64,000 bases of DNA from Actinomadura flavalba DSM 45200. GTDB taxonomy: Bacteria > Actinomycetota > Actinomycetes > Streptosporangiales > Streptosporangiaceae. The notes beneath the pieces are model-generated. The model ran no database searches. It was not told the origin of the DNA and worked only from the letters and a program-made list of their open reading frames with translations. Where the stretch lies: positions 1,798,001 to 1,862,000 of the forward strand of contig NZ_KB894093.1 in NCBI RefSeq assembly GCF_000374305.1, read 5' to 3'. Shown in pieces: positions 53,550 through 62,148 of the stretch. How positions within the stretch are numbered: position 1 is the first letter of the stretch; every line of letters begins with the position of its first letter. The translations under genes and the position numbers were made by a program.

Positions 53550-54112
53550 CCGAACAGATGCCCGACCGCACCGCGACCGGCGGCCACATGCTCGTTCAGC
53601 ACCGCGTCGTGCTCTCGCTCGGCAGCAACCTCGGCGACCGGCTCGACAACCTCCAGGAGGCCGTCGACGCGCTGTTCGACGCGCCGGGCCTCCAGTACGT
53701 GGCGACGTCGCCGGTCTACGAGACGGCGCCGTACGCGCCGCCCGGAGAGACCCTGCCCGAGCAGGGCGAATACCTCAACATCGTGCTCGTCGCCGACACG
53801 CGGCTCCCACCGGAGAACCTGCTGGAACGCGTCCTCAACATCGAGAACTCGATGGGCCGCGTCCGCGAGGTCCGCTGGGGGCCGCGCACGCTCGACATCG
53901 ACATCGTCGTGTTCGGCAACGTCTCCTCCGACGACCCCGACCTCACGCTCCCGCATCCCCGCGCGCACGAGCGCGCGTTCGTCCTCAAGCCGTGGGCCGA
54001 CATCGAGCCCGACGTCCTGCTGCCCGGGCACGGCCGCGTCGGTGACCTGGCCGCCGAGGTCGCCGGGGAGGTCGGCCGCCGCGACGATCTGACGCTCCAG
54101 CCGCCTGCATGA
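53546..54112 (+). CDS. folK: 2-amino-4-hydroxy-6-hydroxymethyldihydropteridine diphosphokinase
   Basis: A 188-residue HPPK that pyrophosphorylates the pterin before FolP acts. 'VVLSLGSNLGDRLDNLQEAV' is at residues 21-40, 'VREVRWGPRTLDIDIVVFGN' is the signature (RWGPRTLDLDL type), and 'LPHPRAHERAFVLKPWADI' the ending. GAGGAG at 53534-53539; ATG 53546 overlaps folB. A 20-residue N-terminal extension precedes the core. Confidence 0.95.
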   Translation: MTEQMPDRTATGGHMLVQHRVVLSLGSNLGDRLDNLQEAVDALFDAPGLQYVATSPVYETAPYAPPGETLPEQGEYLNIVLVADTRLPPENLLERVLNIENSMGRVREVRWGPRTLDIDIVVFGNVSSDDPDLTLPHPRAHERAFVLKPWADIEPDVLLPGHGRVGDLAAEVAGEVGRRDDLTLQPPA

Positions 54113-54582
54113 AACCGACCCGCCCGCTCTTCCTCGTCGGCCTCGTCCTGGTGATCGCGCTGGTCACCTGGGTGCTGGTCCAGGCCGTCTACGGCGCACT
54201 GCCGGTGCTGCCGTGGACGGCCGTCCCGACGTTCCTGCTGCTCGCGCTCGGTGAGGCGTTCACCGCCTTCCACACGCTGCGCCGCATCCGCCGCAAACCG
54301 GGCACGCGTCCGGTGGAGCCGCTGGTCGTCGCCCGGATGGCGGCGCTGGCCAAGGCGAGCGCGCACGCGGCGGCGGTGTTCGCGGGCGTCTTCGGCGGGT
54401 TCGTCCTCGCGCTGACGGGGTCGCTCGACATGACGACGCCGCGCGCCGACTTCTTCGTCAGCGCCGCGTCCGGGGTGTCGGCCCTGGTGCTGGTGGGCGC
54501 GGCGCTGTTCCTGGAGTACGCGTGCCGCGTCCCGCACGACCCGGAGGACGAGGCCCGCGACGGCGGCGCCTCCCGCGCCTGA
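54109..54582 (+). CDS. DUF3180 membrane protein
   Basis: A 157-residue protein with four membrane helices (about residues 8-30, 36-55, 84-104, 123-142), matching the DUF3180 family that closes folate operons in actinobacteria. 'VVARMAALAKASAHAAAVFA' is a conserved family segment. Function unknown; conserved linkage suggests a link to pteridine metabolism or the cell envelope (inference). ATG 54109 overlaps folK by four bases. It is convergent with nuoD. Confidence 0.88.
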   Translation: MKPTRPLFLVGLVLVIALVTWVLVQAVYGALPVLPWTAVPTFLLLALGEAFTAFHTLRRIRRKPGTRPVEPLVVARMAALAKASAHAAAVFAGVFGGFVLALTGSLDMTTPRADFFVSAASGVSALVLVGAALFLEYACRVPHDPEDEARDGGASRA

Positions 54583-54586
54583 ACGG

Positions 54587-55735
54587 CTACTTGTCGATGT
54601 CACCGACGACGAAGAACATCGACCCGAGGATCGCGACCATGTCAGCGATCAGCGTGCCGGGCAGCATCTCGGCGAGCACCTGGATGTTGTTGTACGACGC
54701 CGACCGCAGCTTGAGCCGCCACGGCGTCTTCTCGCCGCGCGACACCAGGTAGTAGCCGTTGATGCCGAGCGGGTTCTCCGTCCACGCGTAGGTGTGGCCC
54801 TCGGGCACCTTGAGCACCTTGGGCAGCCGCTGGTTGACGGGTCCGGGCGGCAGGTCCGCGAGCCGGTCCAGGCAGGCGTCGGCGAGGTCGAGGGACGCCA
54901 TGACCTGGTCGAGCAGGCATTCGAACCGGGCCAGGCAGTCGCCCTCGGTACGGGTCACGACGCGGGTGTCGAGGTCTTCGTAGGCGAGGTAGGGCTCGTC
55001 GCGGCGCAGGTCGAAGTCGACGCCGGACGCCCGCGCGATCGGCCCGGACACCCCGTACTGGAGGATCTGCTCGCGGGTCAGGACGCCGACGCCGCGCGTG
55101 CGGGCGCGGAAGATCTCGTTGCCCATGATCAGCTCGTCGATCTCGGGCATCCGGGCGCGGACGTCGGCGACGGCGGCGCGGACGCGGCCGGTCCATCCGG
55201 CGGGCGGCTCGTCCTTGAGGCCGCCGACGCGGTTGAACATGTAGTGCATCCGGCCGCCGGAGATCTCCTCCATGACGCGCTGGAGCGCCTCGCGCTCGCG
55301 GAACGCGTAGAAGATCGGCGTGATCGCCCCGACCTCCAGCGGATACGAGCCGAGGAACATCAGGTGGTTCAGGACGCGGTTGAGCTCGGCGAGCAGCGTC
55401 CGCAGCCAGACGGCGCGCGGCGGGACCTCCATGCCGAGCATCCGTTCGACGGCCAGCACGACGCCGAGTTCGCTGGAGAACGCCGACAGCCAGTCGTGCC
55501 GGTTCGCCAGCACGATGATCTGCCGGAAGTCGCGGACTTCGAACAGCTTCTCGGCGCCCCGGTGCATGTAGCCGACGATGGGCTCGGCGGTGGTGATGCG
55601 CTCGCCGTCCAGGGTCAGTTTCAGGCGCAGCACGCCGTGGGTGGACGGGTGCTGCGGGCCGATGTTGAGGACCATGTCCTCGGTGGCCAGCTCTTTGGCG
55701 CCCGCGCCGATCCCGACGATCCGCTCAGTGGTCAT
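54587..55735 (-). CDS. nuoD: NuoD-like NADH-quinone oxidoreductase subunit (orphan, variant)
   Basis: A 382-residue homologue of complex I subunit NuoD/NDUFS2. '[20 protein letters not shown]', '[11 protein letters not shown]', '[11 protein letters not shown]', '[15 protein letters not shown]' and '[14 protein letters not shown]' are all family-typical. No other nuo gene is in the window, so this is an isolated copy. His33 of the quinone site is kept. Arg79 in 'ANRHDWLS' matches the Arg that is dimethylated in mitochondrial NDUFS2, but the quinone-binding Tyr three residues later is Trp82 here. It may serve a specialised or non-canonical complex. ATG 55735. Confidence 0.9.
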   Translation of the reverse strand: MTTERIVGIGAGAKELATEDMVLNIGPQHPSTHGVLRLKLTLDGERITTAEPIVGYMHRGAEKLFEVRDFRQIIVLANRHDWLSAFSSELGVVLAVERMLGMEVPPRAVWLRTLLAELNRVLNHLMFLGSYPLEVGAITPIFYAFREREALQRVMEEISGGRMHYMFNRVGGLKDEPPAGWTGRVRAAVADVRARMPEIDELIMGNEIFRARTRGVGVLTREQILQYGVSGPIARASGVDFDLRRDEPYLAYEDLDTRVVTRTEGDCLARFECLLDQVMASLDLADACLDRLADLPPGPVNQRLPKVLKVPEGHTYAWTENPLGINGYYLVSRGEKTPWRLKLRSASYNNIQVLAEMLPGTLIADMVAILGSMFFVVGDIDK

Positions 55736-55832
55736 GGTCGTGTCTCCACCGTCCGGTGCCCCGAGGCTGCTGCGATGACGCCCCCATGCTCCCATGGCGG
55801 ACCGTGCGGCTTTTCCGGTTGACTAGGGGGTG

Positions 55833-56396
55833 ATGAACCCGATCCATGACGAACCTTCGCCTTCGTCCGCCCCGTCCCAGTACGAGGAGCGGGCGGGATA
55901 CCCGGCCGAGCAGGCGTTCGCGCCCGGCGACGGACGCGCGTGGTCCCGCGTCTCGCGGCGCCACACCTGGTCGCGCGGCCTGTCCGCGACGCTGTGGTGC
56001 CTGCTCGCAGGAGCCGGCGGCGCCCTCGCCGGCTGGAAGAACGGCGGCGCCACCGGAGCCGTGATCATCGTGGCGCTGGCCGTCGTCGTGCTGGCCTTCG
56101 CCTGGATCGTGGCCGAACTCACCCACCGGTCCTACGGGTACGCCGAACGCGACGACGACCTCGTCCTCACCTACGGCGTCTTCGTCAAGCGGCTCATCGT
56201 CGTGCCCTACGGCCGGATGCAGTTCGTCGACGTCACCGCCGGGCCGCTCGACCGCGTCTTCGGCATCGCGACCGTCCGGCTGCACACCGCCGCCGCTGCC
56301 ACCGACGCGAGCATCCCCGCGCTGCCCGTCGCCGAGGCGACCGCGCTGCGCGACCGGCTCGCGCGCAAGGGCGAGGAACGGAGCATGGGGCTGTGA
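55833..56396 (+). CDS. Bacterial PH-domain membrane protein (YdbS-like)
   Basis: A 187-residue protein. Two membrane helices about residues 47-67 and 72-92 precede a bPH2 (YdbS/DUF304) domain: 'YGYAERDDDLVLTYGVFVKR', 'VVPYGRMQFVDV', 'PLDRVFGIATVRLHTA'. In Bacillus, YdbS and YdbT are co-encoded membrane proteins that raise resistance to certain bacteriocins. The following gene is the YdbT-like partner and overlaps by four bases. ATG 55833 (a GTG lies at 55830); the message may be nearly leaderless. Confidence 0.87.
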   Translation: MNPIHDEPSPSSAPSQYEERAGYPAEQAFAPGDGRAWSRVSRRHTWSRGLSATLWCLLAGAGGALAGWKNGGATGAVIIVALAVVVLAFAWIVAELTHRSYGYAERDDDLVLTYGVFVKRLIVVPYGRMQFVDVTAGPLDRVFGIATVRLHTAAAATDASIPALPVAEATALRDRLARKGEERSMGL

Positions 56397-58264
56397 GCGA
56401 CGCACCCGAGGACGAGCCGCCGCCCCGCCCGGACCCGCCGCGTCCCACGTTCGCGCCGCCGGACCCGGGGCAGCCCCCCGCGCCGCGCCCGTACCCGCCG
56501 GGGCACTACGCACCGCAGGGCGGGTCGCACCCGTACCCGCCGCAGGGGCCCTACCCGCCGCCGCGCGGACCAGGCCCGCATCCGCCCCAGGGCGCGGGAC
56601 CGCACCCGCCGGGCGCGTATCCGCCCCAGACCGGCGGACCGCACACCCCCCAGGCCGCCTACCCACCTCAGAACGCGGAGCCGCACTCGCCGCAGGGCGC
56701 GTTTCCGTCGCAGGGTGCGGGGCCGCACTCGCCGCGAGGCGCGTTTCCGTCGCAGGGCGCGGGGCCGCAATATCCGCAGGGCGCGTATCCGGCGCAGGGC
56801 GCGGGGCCGTATCCATCGGGTGCGTATCCGCCGCAGGGCGCGGGGCAGTATCCGCCGCAGGGCGGGCCGCGTCCGTACAGTCCTCCGGGTGGACCGGGGC
56901 CTTATCCGCCGCAGGTCGGGCACCCATATCCACCGGCGTCCTACAGTGCTCCGCCGCGCCCGATCCACTTCTCCGAGGGCACGCACCGGCTGCACTGGGC
57001 GACGGCGCCGCTGCGCGCGTTCGTCGTGCTCGTCATCTACTTCGTGCTGCTCGGCCTGCCGCTGCTGTTCGCCGCCGTCACCGGGGACGACACCGCGCAG
57101 GCGCTGACCTTGTTCGCGATCACCGGCGCCGCCGCGCTCGTGACGGCCGCCGGGGCGGGGCTGTGGGGATGGCGGGCCGTCCGGTTCCGCGTCGAGGGGG
57201 ATGATCTCGTCGTCGTCACCGGGCTGGTCCGGGCGCGGACGCGCAGCATCCCGCTGTCGCGCGTGCAGGCCATCGACCTCGTCCGGCCCCTCATGACCCG
57301 CGTGTTCGGCCTCACCGAGGTCCGCGTCGAGGTCGCGGGCGGCGAGCGGAGCGAGATCCTGCTCCGCTACCTCGGCCGGAACCCCGCCCAGCAGCTCCGC
57401 GCCGAACTCCTCGCCCGCGCCGCCGGGCTTCCCGGCCAAACGCCCGAAGCGCCCGAGACGCCGTTCTGGCGGCTCGGGTTCGGCACGCTGCTCGGCTCGC
57501 TGCTCATGCGCGTCCCCGTCATCGCGACGTTCCTGCTGTTCCTCGGCTCGCTGATGTTCCTGCTCGTCTTCGCCGAACTCGCCATGCTCGCCGTCGCCGT
57601 GCCCGCGCTGCTCGCGATGATCCGCACCGTCGTCGTGCCCGTCGTCATGTACGGCGGGTTCACCGTCGCGCTCTCCCCGGACGGCGTGCGGCTCCGGTAC
57701 GGCGTGCTGGAGACCCGCATGCAGACCGTGCCGCCCGGCCGCGTGCAGGCCGTTGCGCTCGTCGAACCGCTCGCCTGGCGGCCGCTGTCGCTGGCCCGGC
57801 TGGAGGTCACCGTCGCCGGATACGCGGGGGAGCGGCAGGCGCTGTCGTCGGTGCTGCTGCCCGTCGCGCCGCGCGCCGTCTGCGTCCGGCTCATCGGGGA
57901 GATCTTCCCCGGGACGGTGCTGGACGCGATCCCGCTCGTGCCGCCGTCACCGAAGTCCGTCGCCGCCGACCGGCCCGAGGGCGCCGGAACCGACGACACC
58001 GTGTTCGTCGCGCGGCGCGGGTTCCCGTCGCGGCGCACCGACGTCATCGCGCACGCGCGGGCGCAGAGCGTCCGCATGACGGTCAACCCGTTGCAGCGGA
58101 TGCTGGGCGTCGCGACCGTCCACATCGACGCGCCGCCCGGGCCCGTCCGCGTCAAGGCCGCCGGGCGCGACCTCGGTGAGGCCCGCGCCATCGTCGAGTC
58201 CGTCGCGCAGCGGGCGCTCGCCGCCCGCCGCACCGGCGGCGACACGGCCCGATGGGCGCGCTGA
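56393..58264 (+). CDS. Bacterial PH-domain membrane protein (YdbT-like) with Pro-rich repeats
   Basis: A 623-residue partner of the preceding YdbS-like protein. The first about 190 residues are a Pro/Gly/Gln tandem-repeat region with units such as 'YPPQGAGP' and 'AFPSQGAGPHS'. Then two helices near 200-255, a bPH2 domain ('RVEGDDLVVVTGLVRARTRS', 'IPLSRVQAIDLVRPLMTRVF'), two further helices, a second bPH2 domain ('SPDGVRLRYGVLETRMQTVP') and a third-like C-terminal region ('AHARAQSVRMTVNPLQRMLG'). GTG 56393 overlaps the ydbS-like stop (GTGA). The Pro-rich stretch is the unusual part; family members without it are about 430 residues. Confidence 0.86.
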   Translation: MSDAPEDEPPPRPDPPRPTFAPPDPGQPPAPRPYPPGHYAPQGGSHPYPPQGPYPPPRGPGPHPPQGAGPHPPGAYPPQTGGPHTPQAAYPPQNAEPHSPQGAFPSQGAGPHSPRGAFPSQGAGPQYPQGAYPAQGAGPYPSGAYPPQGAGQYPPQGGPRPYSPPGGPGPYPPQVGHPYPPASYSAPPRPIHFSEGTHRLHWATAPLRAFVVLVIYFVLLGLPLLFAAVTGDDTAQALTLFAITGAAALVTAAGAGLWGWRAVRFRVEGDDLVVVTGLVRARTRSIPLSRVQAIDLVRPLMTRVFGLTEVRVEVAGGERSEILLRYLGRNPAQQLRAELLARAAGLPGQTPEAPETPFWRLGFGTLLGSLLMRVPVIATFLLFLGSLMFLLVFAELAMLAVAVPALLAMIRTVVVPVVMYGGFTVALSPDGVRLRYGVLETRMQTVPPGRVQAVALVEPLAWRPLSLARLEVTVAGYAGERQALSSVLLPVAPRAVCVRLIGEIFPGTVLDAIPLVPPSPKSVAADRPEGAGTDDTVFVARRGFPSRRTDVIAHARAQSVRMTVNPLQRMLGVATVHIDAPPGPVRVKAAGRDLGEARAIVESVAQRALAARRTGGDTARWAR

Positions 58265-58270
58265 GCCGCA

Positions 58271-58283
58271 TAAAGTCACCGCA
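58271..58283 (+). promoter_or_regulatory. Possible leaderless promoter of the P450 gene
   Basis: TAAAGT at 58271-58276 lies 6 bases before ATG 58283 with no Shine-Dalgarno sequence. It sits between the ydbT-like stop and the P450 start. Confidence 0.4.
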
Positions 58284-59485
58284 TGACCGGTTATGACCCG
58301 ACCTCCCGTGCCTTTGTGACCGACCCCTATCCGGTGCTCGCCCGGCTCCGCGACGAGCGGCCCGCCTTCTACGACGACGCCACCGGGCAGTGGGTCGTCA
58401 GCCGCTACGCCGACGTGGACGCGCTGCTGCGCGACCGGCGGCTCGGCCGGTCGTACCTGCACGTCGCGACGCACGAGGAGTTCGGGCAGACGGCCGAGCC
58501 GGACTTCCTGCGTCCGTTCTGGGACATGGTCCGCGCCGGGATGCTCGACGTGGAGCCGCCCGCGCATACGCGGCTGCGGCGGCTGGTGTCCAAGGCGTTC
58601 ACGGCGCGGCGCGTCGAGGCGCTGCGGCCCATGATCCGCTCGCTGGCCGAGGAACTGGTCGGCGGCCTGGTCGCGCGCGGCGGCGGTGACCTGCTGGCCG
58701 ACCTCGCCGAGCCGCTGCCCGTCAACGTCATCGCCGAGATGCTCGGCGTTCCCGCGTCCGACCGGGCGCTGCTGCGGCCCTGGTCGGCCGACATCTGCGC
58801 CATGTACGAGCTGAACCCGTCGGAGGAGGTGCAGCACACCGCCGCCCGCGCCGCCGCCGAGTTCTCCGACTACCTGCGCGGCCTGGCCCGCGCCCGCCGC
58901 GCCGAACCCCGCGACGACCTCGTCAGCGCGCTCGCGCAGGTCGTCGACGACGGCGACCGGCTCACCGAGGACGAGTTGATCGGCACCTGCGTCCTGCTGC
59001 TCAACGCCGGGCACGAGGCGACCGTCAACGCCACCGGCAACGGCTGGTGGGCGTTGTTCCGCAACCCCGGCGAGCTGGCCCGCCTGCGCGCCGACCACGC
59101 CCTCATCCCCACCGCCGTCGAGGAACTGATGCGGTACGACACCCCGGCGCCGATGTTCGAGCGGTGGGTGCTGGAGGACGTCACCGTCGCCGGCGCGACG
59201 ATCCCGCGCGGCGCCGAGATCGCGCTCCAGTTCGCCGCCGCGAACCGCGACCCGGCCGTCTTCGCCGACCCCGACCGCCTCGACCTCGCCCGCGACCCCA
59301 ACCCGCACATCACGTTCGGCCTCGGCGTCCACTACTGCCTCGGGGCACCGCTCGCCCGCATCGAACTGGCCGAGTCGATGAGCGCCGTCCTGCGCCTGGC
59401 CCCCGGCCTCACCCTGACCCGGCCCCCCGAATGGAAGCCCGGCTACGTCCTTCGCGGCCTCCAGTCCCTCGACGTCACAACCTGA
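58283..59485 (+). CDS. Cytochrome P450 (CYP105/107-like bacterial class)
   Basis: A 400-residue soluble P450 monooxygenase. The heme-ligand motif 'FGLGVHYCLGAPLAR' carries Cys352; the I-helix is 'LLLNAGHEATVNATGNG' (residues 239-254), with an Ala-Gly-His-Glu-Ala-Thr oxygen-activation motif; ExxR is Glu281-Arg284. No ferredoxin gene is adjacent, so electrons come from elsewhere. The substrate is unknown, and no biosynthetic cluster surrounds it. Its 3' end merges with a repeat array. Confidence 0.93.
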   Translation: MTGYDPTSRAFVTDPYPVLARLRDERPAFYDDATGQWVVSRYADVDALLRDRRLGRSYLHVATHEEFGQTAEPDFLRPFWDMVRAGMLDVEPPAHTRLRRLVSKAFTARRVEALRPMIRSLAEELVGGLVARGGGDLLADLAEPLPVNVIAEMLGVPASDRALLRPWSADICAMYELNPSEEVQHTAARAAAEFSDYLRGLARARRAEPRDDLVSALAQVVDDGDRLTEDELIGTCVLLLNAGHEATVNATGNGWWALFRNPGELARLRADHALIPTAVEELMRYDTPAPMFERWVLEDVTVAGATIPRGAEIALQFAAANRDPAVFADPDRLDLARDPNPHITFGLGVHYCLGAPLARIELAESMSAVLRLAPGLTLTRPPEWKPGYVLRGLQSLDVTT

Positions 59486-59790
59486 CCCGACCAGCGGCCA
59501 GGCCCGCGAAACGGAGCCAGGCACTGTCCCGCGCGGCCCCCAGTACTTGAAGGCCGCGGCCTGAGCCGACCAGCGGTCGTACGCACTCAGGCTCGCGGAG
59601 CAGGGCAGGCTCTGTCCTACGTGGCCCCAACCCTTCAAGCCCACGGCCTGAGCCGACCAGCGGTCGGCTCAGGCCCGCGAAGCGGAAGCCGGGCTCTGGC
59701 CTGCGTGTCTTCAACGCCACGGCCTGAGCCGCTGAGCGGAGTCGTGCGTTTCGCCTCGCGACCCGAAGCGGCCATGTCCCGCGCGGCGAC
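59482..59790. repeat. Four imperfect 76-87-bp tandem repeats
   Basis: CTGA(C/G)CCGACCAGCGG-type starts occur at 59482, 59561, 59648 and, more diverged, 59724. Each unit continues with a CAGGC(C/T)CGCG(A/G)A-like block and ends near TTCAA/TTGAAGGCC. The repeats fill the 312-bp gap between the P450 stop and the methyltransferase stop; I see no gene there. Confidence 0.7.
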
Positions 59791-59797
59791 GGGCGGG

Positions 59798-60811
59798 CTA
59801 CACGGTGACCGCCGGGCGCAGGACGGCCGGTAGCGGGACGTCGACGGTCTGGGCGAGCCAGCCGAAGCCGCCCAGGCCGCTGGGGTCGGTGAGTTCGGCG
59901 TCCTCGCCGGCGGAGCAGAGCGCGGCGAGGTAGCCGCGCGGGTCGGTGCCCGCGAGGTCGAGAGAGGGCCGGGCGCCGGACAGGCCGAGCGCGCGCAGGG
60001 CTTCGCGCTGGGTGGTCAGGACGCCGTCCGTGGCGCCCGCGCGCTCGCCCGCGACGGAGCAGGCGTCGAGCGCGACGTGCGCGGTGACGTCGCAGGAGCC
60101 GTCCGGGACGGCCGGGACGGTGGCGCCGTCGCGGTACCCGGTGAGCGTGCCGTACGGCGGGCGGGCGTCGGCGGCGTGCGCGTAGTCGACGGCGAGCGCG
60201 AGCCCCCGGTCGAGCCGTTCGATGACGCTCGCCCACGCCGCGCAGCGGGGACGTCCGATCTCGGCGCGGTCGCCCGGTTCGCGCAGCGGCCACCACCGGC
60301 GCAGCCAGTCGAGGTCGGGTTCGGACGGCTCGGGCCCGAGCCGTTCGGCGCCCGTCACCGCGTCGACCAGGACGGTGCGGGGCCCGGCCGGGGTCAGCTC
60401 CACCACGTCGAGCGGGATGTTGTCCAGCCACTCGTTCGCCAGCACGACGCCCGTCACGCGCGGCGGCAGTTCCGCGCGCCAGGCGATGCCGTCCGGGACG
60501 GCGCCGGGACGCGGCGCGACCTCCACCGCCACCGGCGCGACGCGCGCGGCGACGTCGCCGGGAAGGGCCGCGAGCAGGTTGACCAGCAGCTCACCGGACC
60601 CGGCCCCGACGTCCACCACGTCGAGGCGTTCCGGGCGGCCGAGCGCGGCGTCCACGTCGAGCACGAGCGGCGCCAGCGCCCGCGCGAACCTCGGTGAGGC
60701 GTGCACGGACGTGCGGAAGTGCTCGGCGGGCCGCTCGCCCCGCCGGTAGAACCCGCCTTCGCCGTACAGCGCCCGCTCCATCGCGGCACGCCAGTTCTCC
60801 CACGCCGTCAC
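59798..60811 (-). CDS. NDUFAF7/MidA-like SAM-dependent methyltransferase
   Basis: A 337-residue methyltransferase of the DUF185 family (Methyltransf_28, PF02636), to which mitochondrial NDUFAF7 belongs. SAM motif I 'VDVGAGSGEL' is at residues 66-75; 'LANEWLDNIPLDVVEL' is the family motif following motif III; 'DYAHAADARPPYGTLTGY' is near the middle. NDUFAF7 dimethylates an Arg of NDUFS2, the NuoD counterpart, and a NuoD gene with that Arg lies 4 kb away on the same strand. The GTG start at 60811 is likely. Confidence 0.85.
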   Translation of the reverse strand: MTAWENWRAAMERALYGEGGFYRRGERPAEHFRTSVHASPRFARALAPLVLDVDAALGRPERLDVVDVGAGSGELLVNLLAALPGDVAARVAPVAVEVAPRPGAVPDGIAWRAELPPRVTGVVLANEWLDNIPLDVVELTPAGPRTVLVDAVTGAERLGPEPSEPDLDWLRRWWPLREPGDRAEIGRPRCAAWASVIERLDRGLALAVDYAHAADARPPYGTLTGYRDGATVPAVPDGSCDVTAHVALDACSVAGERAGATDGVLTTQREALRALGLSGARPSLDLAGTDPRGYLAALCSAGEDAELTDPSGLGGFGWLAQTVDVPLPAVLRPAVTV

Positions 60812-60920
60812 GCTGCGACGTTACCGCGCCACGCCGCCGCGTGCCCTCCGCCGGAAGTAGTCATCCCTGCGGCTGAGGTGTTCGTCCGTGCGGCCGATGC
60901 CGGGCTGAGCTGGGAGAACC

Positions 60921-60933
60921 TAGGCTCGTGTCA
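60921..60933 (+). promoter_or_regulatory. Leaderless-type promoter of the histidine kinase gene
   Basis: TAGGCT at 60921-60926 is 6 bases before ATG 60933, the same hexamer and spacing as upstream of folP. Confidence 0.5.
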
Positions 60934-62120
60934 TGGCGACAGGGCTCTGGGAGTGGTGGCGCGGCCGGCGCACGCTGGTCGACGCCGCGTTCGCCGCGCC
61001 CATCCTGTTGCTCGGGTTGTTGCAGACGCCGTTCGTCGCCGACGGCTCGCTGGCGCGCGCGCCCTCGCTCCCGGTGTACCTGGCGTTCACGGTCGCGCTC
61101 ACGGTGCCGCTGGCATGGCGGCGGCGGTGGCCGCGCGCGGTGTTCGCCGTCCTGGCGCTCGTCGGCTTCACCCAGTGGTGCGCCGGGTTCCTGAGCTTTC
61201 CGGCCGATCTGTCGCTGCTCGTCGCGCTCTACACCGTGACGGCGTACAGCTCACCGAACTGGGGCGTCGCGTCCGTGCTCACCGCGCAGTTCGGCGCCGT
61301 CCTGCTGGCCGTCCGCATGACCCGCGTCGACTGGTCGCACTTCGCCCAGGGCCTGCTCACCGTGAGCGCCGTGGTCTTCGGCGTGTGGATACTCGGCGTC
61401 TACATGCGCACCCGCCGCGAGTACCTGCGGTCCGTGGAAGACCGCGCGGCCCGCCTCGAACGCGAACGCGACGCCGAGGTCAGCATGGCCCGCTCCGCCG
61501 AACGCGCCCGCATCGCCCGCGAGCTGCACGACGTCGTCGCGCACAACGTCAGCGTCATCGTCGTCCAGGCCGACGGCGCCGCCTACGCCCTCGACACCGA
61601 CCCCGGCCGCGCACGGCAGGCGCTCGGCGCCATCTCCGACACGGGACGGCTCGCGCTCACCGAGATGCGGCGGCTGCTCGGCGTCCTGCGCGAGGACGAC
61701 GCCTCCGCCGGCACCCGGCCGCAGCCCGGCCTCGGCCAGCTCGGGGAGCTGGTCGGCTCCGTCCGCGAGGCGGGGCTGCCGGTCGAGCTGGAGGTCGGTG
61801 GCGACCCCCCGGCGATGTCGCAGGGCCGCCAGCTCACCGTGTACCGCGTCGTCCAGGAGGCACTGACCAATACGCTGAAGCACGCCGGTCCGTCCGCCGC
61901 CGCGCGCGTCCGGCTCCGCTACGCGGCCGACGCCGTCGAGATCCTCGTCAGCGACGACGGCCGCGGCGCCGCCGCGAACGACGACGGTCGCGGTCACGGG
62001 TTGCCCGGCATGCGGGAGCGTGTCGCGGTCTACGGGGGCGAGGTGCGCGCCGCGCCCCGCTCCGGCGGCGGGTTCGAGGTCGCGGCGCGCATACCGGTAC
62101 GGGAGGAGAGCGCGCCGTGA
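60933..62120 (+). CDS. Sensor histidine kinase (NarL-type, HisKA_3)
   Basis: A 395-residue membrane kinase. Four to five membrane helices span residues about 18-160. The phospho-acceptor His, near residue 199, is in 'ARELHDVVAHNVSVI', and the ATPase domain has the N-box 'VVQEALTNTLKHAG' and G-box 'GHGLPGMRERVAVYGG'. It phosphorylates the response regulator encoded 28 bases downstream. The signal is unknown. Likely leaderless. Confidence 0.93.
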   Translation: MATGLWEWWRGRRTLVDAAFAAPILLLGLLQTPFVADGSLARAPSLPVYLAFTVALTVPLAWRRRWPRAVFAVLALVGFTQWCAGFLSFPADLSLLVALYTVTAYSSPNWGVASVLTAQFGAVLLAVRMTRVDWSHFAQGLLTVSAVVFGVWILGVYMRTRREYLRSVEDRAARLERERDAEVSMARSAERARIARELHDVVAHNVSVIVVQADGAAYALDTDPGRARQALGAISDTGRLALTEMRRLLGVLREDDASAGTRPQPGLGQLGELVGSVREAGLPVELEVGGDPPAMSQGRQLTVYRVVQEALTNTLKHAGPSAAARVRLRYAADAVEILVSDDGRGAAANDDGRGHGLPGMRERVAVYGGEVRAAPRSGGGFEVAARIPVREESAP

Positions 62121-62148
62121 ACACGGACGACGGGCAGGACGGAACACC

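Noticed and set aside
58283..59485. P450 as part of a natural-product cluster
   Set aside because: Neighbours are YdbS/T-like proteins, an NDUFAF7-like methyltransferase and a two-component system; no assembly-line or tailoring genes.
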